The notes below the pieces were generated by a model, which saw nothing but the letters and a program-made list of their open reading frames with translations, was not told where the DNA came from and made no database searches. From contig SUTB01000001.1 of the NCBI GenBank assembly GCA_015063125.1, forward strand, positions 310,001 to 374,000: DNA of 64,000 nt. Direction: 5' to 3'. This DNA is from Thermoplasmata archaeon (lineage in GTDB: Archaea > Thermoplasmatota > Thermoplasmata > Methanomassiliicoccales > Methanomethylophilaceae). Made by a program: the position numbers and the translations under genes. Of the stretch, positions 44,430 through 53,043 are shown piece after piece. Numbering within the stretch: the stretch's first letter is position 1; each line of letters opens with the position of its first letter.

Positions 44430-46595
44430 TTAGAAATCGAAAAGTGTCTTCACAACCCAGGTCTTGTCCTGCTGGATACCGAGGTCCGAATCCGTTTTTT
44501 CCTCGTCTTCATCGGGGGAGTAGTCTTCGATATCCTGTATCCTCTCGTATTCGTGAAGATACTTTATCGGGTATGGGACGACTGACCCGCGATGCAGCCT
44601 CACGAACGGGACCAGCATCATGTTGAACATGTACTCGGGCACAGGGATTCCGTCCTCCGAGTCCACGACCTTTATCTTGTGGAGGTTGCACGCCCAATTG
44701 ATCTCACGATTATCCGCATCTACCCTCTCCCCGACGAAGTAGTATGTGTCTCCCGTGTTGAAATCCACATGTTTCCTGATATTGGTGCAGGCCTTGATGT
44801 AGAGATCGCGATTCTTCTCTGTCCTGAGCGTGGGCATCTTATCTCCAGGGTGGAGCCTGTCATAATCCTCCTTCGCCCTCAGATCGTTGCGGATCTTATC
44901 TATCTCGGGAATCATTTTGACATCCGTGGGCAGAAGCGAATAAACGTTGTCACCGTCGGAGATGACCCCTTTGATTCCCTGATTCTCTTTCGAGAATTGG
45001 CTCCAGCATAGGCGCAGCACGGGATCCTCTTCGAGTTCGGATTCCTGGTATATCCTGAAATCGATGTCGCCGTCCCTTGAGAGGTGCATGCAGGTCATGT
45101 TGCCATACACGACCTCCCTCTTCTTCCTCTCCCAGTCGTCGGCCGACTCATCCCCTTTGGGCCTGATGCGCGGACGGCTGTAGAAGTACCAATCACGGTC
45201 CTGCCAGTTAGAGGTCCCGTCCATCAGGTTATCGTTGAACCATCCGAGGAAGCTCTGTTTGCCTGCGATGACATCGTGTTTGACCATCAGATCGATAATT
45301 ATGTTCTCAACGGCGCTCCTGAGGCCAGCGTTCTGCTTCTTGTCAATGTCCTCTCCCTCGATTACCTTGGGGTTGACGGCTTCCGTACCGTCGTCGTTCT
45401 TTCTTTCCTTATCCTTGGTGTAATAGAGCTTTCCTTGTGTGGATATGGCCAGATGCTGCAGGGGGACATCATTGCGGGGGCAATGGTTCTTGTCCCCTTT
45501 AGCTGTCTGTATGATCTAGATGTTGAACCCGTCGGTACGGACCTCGTCCGATGGTTCGGCCTCGATGCCATAACGGTACCCTATCACCTTTGACAGTGTA
45601 TCTGAGATGATCCTCGACCTATCGTTGCCGACTTTGTCGATGATGTTGATTCTGATTCCTTTGTAGCATCTCACCAGCTCGTTGAAGAACGAATTGTCAA
45701 TGGGTTTCTTGACCCCCAAAGAGTCCCCATCGAAGAGATATGTGCGTTCGAATTCCAGCCCGGCACCGACATCCTTGTAGGCTTTGCGGAATTTGCGCAT
45801 GGAGTTCCTGAGCCTACCCATCTTGCTGGCATCGAATTCCTCTGACTTGTCGATGTTTATGAAGGGGATCGAGGCTTTATCCATCCCTTTGTATCCGCGG
45901 GCAACATATCTCTCTCCGTGGCCCATGAGGTCGCCGAAGCTATCGGCCATATTCAACTGGCTGTTAGATGCAACATACGGGATGTACCTGTCCAGGGTCT
46001 TGGCGGCCTTGGGATCCTCGGCGACTTTCTTCACATTACCGAAAGATTGGGCATTGAAATCGACCCTGTTGTCACCGAACAGCCTGCACGAACCGTCGGC
46101 TTTGTGATACGAGACTTTGAACGCGGTCACCTTATCTTTCGTGATGTCCCCGTTCTCATAGGTGTAAATGGAACCCTGGAGGTTGGAATAGGTCATCCTG
46201 TCCTCGGCGTCCTCATCCTTGTTGATCCTCGCGCTGCCGATGTTCAGCAGATCGATGATGAGAGTCACATCACCCACCATGTTCAATGAATCAATCTTCC
46301 TGCAGACATCCATGGTAACATCGACCGTGTTGAGCTTCTGGATGATCTTGTCGCGTTCCGATTTCCCATCCAGAAGGACGAAGAAGGAGTCGGCCCCCAT
46401 CTCGTACCTGATGGCGAGGACTGTCTTGAAAGGCTTGAGGAGCCTCGCCGCCTCGTTTCTCTTCTTGATATCGACGTATTTTGTCCTCAGAATCACGAAT
46501 CTATCGAAGAAAAGGTCCTCGTCGAACTCGAGATTGACCCTGTTGACTAGTATCCCTTTCGTCTCCTGTTTCTCACCGGCATCCGTTCTGCTCAT
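44430..46595 (-). CDS. Partner of the helicase-nuclease; 721 residues with in-frame TAG codon
   Basis: An unrecognised soluble protein. A frame of 359 codons from 46595 meets TAG at 45516-45518 and continues in the same frame, fully open, to TAA at 44430. The 76 codons between the TAG and the next ATG (45287) look normally coding (IIQTAKGDKNHCPRNDVPLQ...), so two independent genes are unlikely. Codon 360 would be pyrrolysine or a suppressed amber. Without readthrough, a 359-residue protein results. Features seen: IDLLNIGSARI near residue 120, a Lys/Asp-rich centre and an acidic tail (YSPDEDEEKTDSD). The C-terminal stretch SVVPYPIKYLHEYER vaguely recalls the PIWI-domain end, a weak likeness only. 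Its ATG overlaps the helicase stop (ATGA). Confidence 0.75.
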
Positions 46596-49500
46596 AGATA
46601 TCCCTCCCTTATAGTGCTGAAAAACGTTTCATTGGCTTCCATCCCCTTCTTTCCAACCTCGTAGAGGTACGGCACGGCGATTATCTCCTTGCCATCCTCG
46701 GTGGGGTATCTTATGACCGGGTTGAACTTCCTGGAGCCGTTGGTCACGATGTTGATGACGTAGACTATTCTACCGTCGCATTTGTTCAGTTTCCTGCTGA
46801 TGTGGTTTATAAGGCGCTTGGTGGCCAGTTCGTCCTCGTAGTAGTTCTCGTTCCAGTCCTTGAAATCGACGAATACCCCGTCAACGAGCATGTAATCGAA
46901 TTGTTCGTACAGGTGGTGGGGCATCTCCCTTAGTCTTATCCCGGTCATTTCCTCGATGATCCTTGAACCGACGAGCTCGCCGAGTCCGCCCATGTAGATG
47001 TTCCTGAATATCGGCGGCGACATGAGCTTCTGATTGGGCTCGAAGGACAGCGGGATGCCAAGGCTCCTGAGATACTCTTTCACATATGGTATCCTGCACA
47101 TCAGGTCCAGCTTGGCGGTCTCTGGGGATACGGAATACCAGGTCTTGTTCAGGTCCTTCCTGTTCAGTTTGGCCGGGATGCCGTCGAAGGAGATCTCTAG
47201 ATCGTCCGTTCCCAGGCTGTCGAAATCGTTCTTCAGCGTGAAGTGGTATGAATCCATCTCCGATGGGGGCTTTACGTAGCCATATCTGTGAATGGTCTTC
47301 TCAATCCCGGCGAGGTCCGGCATCTCTAGAGAGCATGTGGGGTTCGCGAGGACGAAGTCTCTGATGTCCCTCCATTTGATTATGGCGGTCTCATCACCGC
47401 CGTACACGGCATAGCGTAGGTCGTCCAGCATACCGACGATGCTGTGGGATGAACGGAGAGCGTTGTTGATGATGAGCTCAGGGGTGAATTTCGACTTAGC
47501 CTCGCCATGCTTGTGCGCCTCTTCATACAATCTCTCGAACTCATAGCTGTGGAATCTGCCATAGCACGGTTTCTCCAGGGCGAAAGTGCCGCTGTAGGAT
47601 ATTTCGCTGTCGTAGAAGATGTAGCTGTTCTTTCTCTTCCATCCTGTCCTGCACATACGGCCGACTGCCTGGATGATTATCTGTGCCTTGGCCAGAAGAT
47701 ACGCTTCTGAATTCCTGTAGTGGCTGACGCTGACGTTGCTGTCCTGCGTATAGCACTGCCTGAACGCGACCTCGGTCTGTTTCTTCTTCTCGTTTATCTC
47801 GATCTGGCCTATGGCATCCATGGACTCGTTGTAGAACAGGTAGTCGTCAAGGGAGGATTTATCCCCGTATTCTATGAGGGGTGCTACGCTTCTAGGGTCG
47901 TCCAGGTATATGGCATCGAAATCTTTCCTTCCATCCAGCATCTCGTAGTCGTTCATCCCGTCTCTTATCCAGACGAATTCGTCCGGTTCATTGGATTCGG
48001 GCAACTTGTACTGGAGATTCTGTCCCGCCCCCAGCGTCTTGTAGGCGGTGATAACCAGTACCTTCTTGCCTTCGGACAATCTACTGATCACCTCGTCTTT
48101 CATGACGCTGTAATTGCTACCGTTAATCTGGATGATGGAGATGGATGGTCTGCCGGATTTTTCGTTTATAATCTTCTCCACGTCGCCATTCCACCAGACG
48201 TTGATGGAAATGTTGTTCCTGTTTGCTATCTTTTTGAGCAGATATTCGAGGTTCTTGGTGTTGAAGCGCGATTCCTTCGAATCCTTGACATGTGGTGTGA
48301 AGAATGCTATCATGGACTGGATGTCCTGATGTTTTACGAAGGATTCGATGACTGAGAATGCGTTGATGTACCTCAATCCATAGACCTTATTGCCCTCCTC
48401 CGAGTCAATCTCCAAGTATGAGAAGATCTGATCCGAGAGATCCTCATCACCGGTCACCCTCTCCCAGGCTGAACGGGAGTAGGTTTCGAACCTATCCAAT
48501 TCCACGACATTCAACTTGGATTTACCCTCGTAATAGCCCTCGTTGTTGGCCTTTATGCGATCTTTGACCCCTTCAATCTCCTCTTCGTTGAAATCATGGA
48601 AGTGGACCCCTACATCCTTCAGGTACTGCAACGAGAAGTTGCTGGCAGGGGAATCGATATCCCCTGTCGCAGATAGACCGATGACCTTCGTTGTCTCGCA
48701 CATGTGGCGGAGGATCAGTTCAGGAGTCATGTCGTATTCCGTGTAGTACATGTGTGTTTGGAGCTGACGGTTGGTGCTGTCCCTGAGACCTATGTATGAG
48801 AAGCCCCTGCTGAATATCGTGGGCTCCAGTAGCTCCAGTTTCCTTTGGCTGTCGGTCTTGACACGGTTGTGAACAACCTTGTAATGGACGAATTCCGCCA
48901 TATCGGGCTCCATGTCGAGAGCATCGATGATAGAATCGACGCAGTTCATGAAGGATTTCTTCTCAGAATCCTTCTTCCTGTCCTCCTCGGCCTTCTTGTC
49001 ATCCTGTGTGTACAAATAGTTGAAAGCTAGGTCACGAACGAGTCTGCATACCATGTTGAACAGGGAATTCAGTTCTTTGAAAAGGGAACTGATCCTCGAT
49101 CTGGTGGAAGTGATGTTCTGGTTCGAAAGGATGACGTTGTATCTCTCGGATTCGTCGGTTTTGATGGTGAATGCCGTACCTATGCTGTACGGTTCGTAAT
49201 CCTGGAACATGAACGAGGCAGACGGCGGGTCCGTGTATTCGCCGTTGGGTTTGACACCGTACTGCTTGAACAGGTATTCCATGTGGTACCTGTTCCTGAT
49301 CTCGACCGTCCTGTCGATTATGTTCTCGAAACGGGACCTGATGGTCTCATTCCTGTTATTGGCCCACCAAGGGCCCTCCTTGATCATCAATTCCGGTAGG
49401 TGACTCCATCCAGGCAACCTGAGGTATAGGTTCCTGAAAGCACGTACGGCATCCACTTGATTCTTTCTTTCCTCTATCAGGGTGTCCTTGATGACGTTCT

Positions 49501-50311
49501 TGAAAGTGTCGAACTCATCGATCACGATGATATGCTCGCTTAGGCGTGAGCTCTCCTCCCCTGTTTCCTTATCGTGCCTGAGATCGGTCTCGCTCCATAT
49601 CGTGAAGTTCGCACTGACTAGGTTGTCGATGGGATACATGAATTTTTTATCCGACATCAGTTTGATTGGAAATTGGTCGAAGAAAGTCACAGGATACAGT
49701 TTACCCATCCATTTGTATCTGGGGTCGTTGCGTATCTTCTCCGTGCGTTTTGCCGGGCTTTGCAGCGGTTTCAGTATAGCGTTGATGGCTTTTCTGAAAT
49801 CGTGCTCGGAGCTCCTGAACTTATCTGCCCTGTCCCTGAGGTGCTCGGAATCCGACTTGATCTCAACGGCCTTGTTGTATAGTTCCATGTCCCTGAGGAC
49901 CTCGGACAGCACCCTTTTGCTGATATTGAATTCTGTGAAGAGATCGAGGATATCCTTCCTCATGGACGGGTCGTAATTATGCCTAAAGGAGTCTATACTA
50001 GATTCAACAGGCAGCACGTATTTTTCCCAAAGTTCTTTGGGATCTCTTTTGTATATCTTGGTCCAGACCTCCTCCATCTCCTTGATAGGGAGGTTCTTCG
50101 TCTGTTCAGTGATGAAAATGAACAGCAGTTCCGGGTGCTTGATAGCCATCCCCAGGAGAGATATGCAGGCCTCGTAAGTCTTCCCTAGTCCTGTGGGGTA
50201 GCCCTCTATGAAAATGCCGTGCAATGACTGGGCCTTATGGATGTCTGACAAGTCTTTGTAGCTACCTTCGATAAACCTATCGGTAACCTGGGCTATACTG
50301 AATTGAGCCAT
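46592..50311 (-). CDS. SF2 helicase with nuclease-like C-terminus
   Basis: A 1239-residue protein. Walker A GYPTGLGKT is at residues 37-45, a DEAD-box-like VIDEFD near residue 267, and motif VI QAVGRMCRTG near residue 878, giving a split SF2 helicase with a long insertion between the two ATPase lobes. Near residue 1147 the sequence FDYMLVDGVFVDFKDWN has the D-(x)n-D-x-K pattern of a PD-(D/E)xK nuclease, with GLGELVGSRIIEEMTG before it. Function is inferred as nucleic-acid unwinding and cleavage in defence. It is the first gene of a two-gene operon with the amber-containing partner and was not matched to a named defence system. Confidence 0.8.
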   Translation of the reverse strand: MAQFSIAQVTDRFIEGSYKDLSDIHKAQSLHGIFIEGYPTGLGKTYEACISLLGMAIKHPELLFIFITEQTKNLPIKEMEEVWTKIYKRDPKELWEKYVLPVESSIDSFRHNYDPSMRKDILDLFTEFNISKRVLSEVLRDMELYNKAVEIKSDSEHLRDRADKFRSSEHDFRKAINAILKPLQSPAKRTEKIRNDPRYKWMGKLYPVTFFDQFPIKLMSDKKFMYPIDNLVSANFTIWSETDLRHDKETGEESSRLSEHIIVIDEFDTFKNVIKDTLIEERKNQVDAVRAFRNLYLRLPGWSHLPELMIKEGPWWANNRNETIRSRFENIIDRTVEIRNRYHMEYLFKQYGVKPNGEYTDPPSASFMFQDYEPYSIGTAFTIKTDESERYNVILSNQNITSTRSRISSLFKELNSLFNMVCRLVRDLAFNYLYTQDDKKAEEDRKKDSEKKSFMNCVDSIIDALDMEPDMAEFVHYKVVHNRVKTDSQRKLELLEPTIFSRGFSYIGLRDSTNRQLQTHMYYTEYDMTPELILRHMCETTKVIGLSATGDIDSPASNFSLQYLKDVGVHFHDFNEEEIEGVKDRIKANNEGYYEGKSKLNVVELDRFETYSRSAWERVTGDEDLSDQIFSYLEIDSEEGNKVYGLRYINAFSVIESFVKHQDIQSMIAFFTPHVKDSKESRFNTKNLEYLLKKIANRNNISINVWWNGDVEKIINEKSGRPSISIIQINGSNYSVMKDEVISRLSEGKKVLVITAYKTLGAGQNLQYKLPESNEPDEFVWIRDGMNDYEMLDGRKDFDAIYLDDPRSVAPLIEYGDKSSLDDYLFYNESMDAIGQIEINEKKKQTEVAFRQCYTQDSNVSVSHYRNSEAYLLAKAQIIIQAVGRMCRTGWKRKNSYIFYDSEISYSGTFALEKPCYGRFHSYEFERLYEEAHKHGEAKSKFTPELIINNALRSSHSIVGMLDDLRYAVYGGDETAIIKWRDIRDFVLANPTCSLEMPDLAGIEKTIHRYGYVKPPSEMDSYHFTLKNDFDSLGTDDLEISFDGIPAKLNRKDLNKTWYSVSPETAKLDLMCRIPYVKEYLRSLGIPLSFEPNQKLMSPPIFRNIYMGGLGELVGSRIIEEMTGIRLREMPHHLYEQFDYMLVDGVFVDFKDWNENYYEDELATKRLINHISRKLNKCDGRIVYVINIVTNGSRKFNPVIRYPTEDGKEIIAVPYLYEVGKKGMEANETFFSTIREGYL

Positions 50312-50665
50312 TTTTTCACCTTCTATCCGAGATCAACCAGTTGCCTTAACCGAAGCTAAGGGCCGATGCGAATCGGATGGAGGAGTGAAGGAATACTGAT
50401 TGATAAGCCTATTGAACAGAAGGGTTTGACCAAAAAGATGCAACGCAGTTTGAGAATCGCCCGTGGGAGAAGAGGGATATCGGACGATACCTCCATTTCC
50501 ACTGTCCTATTCTTATACTACCGACCGCTACGCCGTCCCAAGGAAGACAGAATAGCTCTGTGCCGAAGACACGGTCCCCGATCCTGAACCGACAAGCAGA
50601 TCCCGTATACGCCTTTTTCATCGATCTGCGAAGGAATTCCCATAAATCAAAAGGACGAGGACATA
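50312..50665. other. Gene-free divergent region
   Basis: 354 bp between the helicase start and a Sel1 gene. Only short non-convincing frames are present. A TATA-like CCATAAATC lies about 25 bp before the Sel1 ATG. No tRNA, repeats or clear operator were seen. Confidence 0.5.
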
Positions 50666-51385
50666 ATGACATCATCAATAGATTTCCCGAAAGCACCAGC
50701 GAACGCGAGCGAGGACATCGTACAGGCCTACATCGATGCGGCCGACGGCGACATGGAGGCCCTGTTGGACCTGGGGCTGTTCAGTGACGACAGTGACGGC
50801 ATCCCCATGGCCCACAGGCTGTTCTTCCTCACCAAGGCGGCCGAGGTCGGCAGCATACATGCGATGAGGGGGCTCACGCACGCCTATCTCGAGCCGGGGG
50901 AGCTCCATGACTTCGACAAGGCGAGGACCTGGTGCACCATAGCGGAGGAGCACGGCGACCCCTGCGCGAACTGCTGCGGCAGGATCCTCGACGTTCTAGG
51001 CGACGAGGACTGCGGGATGCTCTCCGACGCGTACGAGGAGCTCTATCAGATAGGCTCCGAGAACGAGTTCAACCCCGTTGGCCTGGGGGATTCGTTCTTC
51101 ACCGGTACGGAAGTCGTAGAGCAGGACATGGGCGTGGCGTTCAGGTTCTACATGGCCGCCGCAGCCGAGGGGGATGCCGAGGCGAGGAGGAAGGTCGGGT
51201 ACATGTACGAGCACGGGCTCGGCGTGGAGAGGTCATTGGACGATGCCGTGGGGTACTACGCGCTGGCATGCTGGGATGACGACGAGGCCGGATGGCTGTT
51301 CCGCTCGCTGATCTACCGCGAGGGGGACATCCGCATACCTGATTGGGCGCTGGAGATGGAGCGAGCGTCCCGCGATACGCTTTAA
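50666..51385 (+). CDS. Sel1-like repeat protein in the accessory region
   Basis: A 239-residue protein with three or four Sel1-type repeats (AYIDAADGDMEALLDLGLFSDDSDG, AMRGLTHAYLEPGEL, ARRKVGYMYEHGLGVERS) and a strongly acidic composition. GC-rich codon use sets it apart from the flanking helicase and type III genes. No signal peptide. It stands alone with a hairpin (CCGCC-GAT-GGCGG, about 51391-51403) just past its stop. Role unknown; other Sel1 genes of the window are in the housekeeping part. Confidence 0.78.
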   Translation: MTSSIDFPKAPANASEDIVQAYIDAADGDMEALLDLGLFSDDSDGIPMAHRLFFLTKAAEVGSIHAMRGLTHAYLEPGELHDFDKARTWCTIAEEHGDPCANCCGRILDVLGDEDCGMLSDAYEELYQIGSENEFNPVGLGDSFFTGTEVVEQDMGVAFRFYMAAAAEGDAEARRKVGYMYEHGLGVERSLDDAVGYYALACWDDDEAGWLFRSLIYREGDIRIPDWALEMERASRDTL

Positions 51386-51580
51386 TCCCGTCCGCCGATG
51401 GCGGTACGAATTTTCATTCAATATACGGAACCGATCGATCGGGGGAGCCTGGGCCCTTTCCGCGTCCAGGGTGCCTCGGACCGGCCCGTTCCGTCTATTG
51501 CATGAAACTTTCAAACGAGTTTAGCTCCCACCTTTATTGTCCATCCAACCATTAAATCCTTGTAAAACAATATGGGAATC

Positions 51581-52026
51581 GTCCGGGAACGGATTTTAGC
51601 GTCATCCGCGCGAAGTCTATCCTATCCCAAGAAGTGCGCATCCTACTACACCGCACTGTAGTCTTCTCCGTTCTCAGACCCTTCTTCTCAGAAAGGCGGG
51701 CATCCCATAGGGCCCTCTATCCTCAGTATCTCCAGTTCCTCCTCGGAGAGCTCGTCCCTGTCGGCGTAGGCGTTGTAGTATGTGATACGGTCGAAGGTAA
51801 GCACGGGCTCGCCGAAGCCCGGGAAGACCCATTCCACAACGCAGTCCTTGGAATGCTTCCTGTGCTTCAGTTTGCGGAACCTTGCGAAGTCCTCCTCGGA
51901 GTAGATCATGCGCATGTCATCGCAGAGCGCGCATAAGAAACCATCAAAGAAATGTGTCCGGGGACGGCGTCATCCGCGCCTATCCCGATGGTGCGCAACA
52001 CTGCGCCCCTCTGTTCTCAGACCCTT
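51581..52026. repeat. Imperfect direct repeats flanking a small gene
   Basis: Copy A (51581-51684) and copy B (51956-52026) share, in the same order, GTCCGGG-ACGG, CGTCATCCGCGC, CTATCCC, GTGCGCA and TTCTCAGACCCTT; copy B is shorter by several small deletions. They flank the 75-codon gene on the minus strand. They may be a decayed duplication or ends of a small mobile unit. Confidence 0.6.
51688..51915 (-). CDS. Small hypothetical protein between direct repeats
   Basis: A 75-residue protein (MRMIYSEEDFARFRKLKHRKHSKDCVVEWVFPGF...) with a basic N-terminal helix and an acidic C-terminal helix (RDELSEEELEILRIEG). No family was recognised. It is bracketed by the two imperfect direct repeats at 51581-51684 and 51956-52026, which suggests that gene and repeats form one unit. 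Could be a small toxin or antitoxin; there is no direct evidence. Confidence 0.55.
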   Translation of the reverse strand: MRMIYSEEDFARFRKLKHRKHSKDCVVEWVFPGFGEPVLTFDRITYYNAYADRDELSEEELEILRIEGPMGCPPF

Positions 52027-52087
52027 TCGCGGAACATGTCCAGGCATCGGAGCATCCTACCTCTCCGGGGCCCTTCTTATGTTCTTA

Positions 52088-52126
52088 GTACCAAATGTAT
52101 TTTTACCATTAAAAAGATATTGGTAC
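52088..52126 (+). promoter_or_regulatory. Inverted repeat around the promoter of the CARF regulator
   Basis: GTACCAA (52088-52094) and TTGGTAC (52120-52126) form a perfect inverted repeat with 25 bp between. The gap contains an AT-rich TATA-like TTAAAAAGATA, and the second arm ends 1 nt before the ATG. Binding would block a leaderless start, consistent with autoregulation by the encoded winged-helix protein. Confidence 0.6.
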
Positions 52127-52127
52127 G

Positions 52128-52748
52128 ATGAGCAGGGAGATACACCTGTACATCGCCGGAGGGGACGACTCCAAGCTGTTCCCCGTGCTGTCCAGCGGCC
52201 TGGCGATGGACAGGCTGGTCGTCCTATGCTCCGGCCCGGATGGGACCATCGGACTGGTGGAGGGTCTGGAGAGGATAGGATTCGGAGGAATCGATGCGAT
52301 CCGGACTGACCTAACGGATTATCAGAGGGTCTACGACAGCGTACGCTCGGTCTGCTCGAATTATTGCAAGAAATACGAGGATGCGCACTTCGACGTGAAC
52401 ATATCGTCGGGGGGACCTGTGGCGGTGGCGGCGATGGTGAATGCCGTCCAATCGTTCGATGCCGATCTGTATTACATAAGGGAAGGGGAAGTCGTCAGGA
52501 AGAGGTCCGACGATCTGGAAGGGCTGGCGGAGCTGAGGGGCAAGCGCAGGGTGCTGGAGACGTTCCTCAGGTTCAGGGACTCCAGTTCGTACACCAATAG
52601 GGAGCTCATGGGGAGTCTGTCCAAGCAGGGCCTCGTCCATCATACCAAGGAGCTGTCGAGGATGGGGCTGATAAGGAGGGAGGGCTCCGTGAAGTACCCC
52701 GTGTGGGTCCTGACCGATAAAGGGGAGCAGGCGCTGAGAAGGCTCTAA
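52128..52748 (+). CDS. CARF-winged-helix regulator (Csa3/DUF6293-like)
   Basis: A 206-residue two-domain protein. The N-terminal Rossmann-like half resembles a CARF domain, with the ligand-loop motif NISSGGPVAVAAMVNAV near residue 90 in the place of the N-x-T/S-G-G-T-x motif. The C-terminal half is a winged helix (RRVLETFLRFRDSSSYTNRELMGSLSKQGLVHHTKELSRMGLI). Such proteins are regulators that may sense cyclic oligonucleotides made by CRISPR or CBASS-like systems. No cas gene or CRISPR array is in the window. It may control the type III RM locus or the helicase operon next to it. Confidence 0.75.
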   Translation: MSREIHLYIAGGDDSKLFPVLSSGLAMDRLVVLCSGPDGTIGLVEGLERIGFGGIDAIRTDLTDYQRVYDSVRSVCSNYCKKYEDAHFDVNISSGGPVAVAAMVNAVQSFDADLYYIREGEVVRKRSDDLEGLAELRGKRRVLETFLRFRDSSSYTNRELMGSLSKQGLVHHTKELSRMGLIRREGSVKYPVWVLTDKGEQALRRL

Positions 52749-52781
52749 CGCAGAACAGTCGGCGAAGTTCATTTGTCCTTA

Positions 52782-53042
52782 TCATCTACTTCCAAATAGC
52801 AGAAAAATACCTAACCCAAAGCCTAACAGAAAGAGGAATTCTTTGGCCACGATGTGGGCAATAAGTTCTTGATAATCGCTTACGTCGTCGGAAAAGGCTA
52901 TGAATAATGCCACTAACGCTCCAACGACCCCACATGTAAGGAGCACGTCAGACATTGCATCTATAACTGCGTCTATGACATATGCTCCTACCGCGGCAGC
53001 TATGCCGTCACCTAAGGAAAGCCTATTCCCTGTTTTGCTCAT
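52782..53042 (-). CDS. Small membrane protein at the end of the type III RM operon
   Basis: An 86-residue protein with two or three hydrophobic segments (AAAVGAYVIDAVIDAMSDVLLTCGVVGALVALFIAF and EFLFLLGFGLGIFLLFG). It starts 1 nt past the Res stop and is the last gene of the Mod-Mod-Res run. It is not a usual type III RM component. It may be an added membrane effector or an unrelated passenger; no family recognised. Confidence 0.6.
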   Translation of the reverse strand: MSKTGNRLSLGDGIAAAVGAYVIDAVIDAMSDVLLTCGVVGALVALFIAFSDDVSDYQELIAHIVAKEFLFLLGFGLGIFLLFGSR

Positions 53043-53043
53043 A

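Noticed and set aside
44430-45287. Independent 285-codon gene downstream of the TAG
   Set aside because: The frame is open and coding-like for 76 codons before this ATG, up to the TAG, so the ATG is internal.
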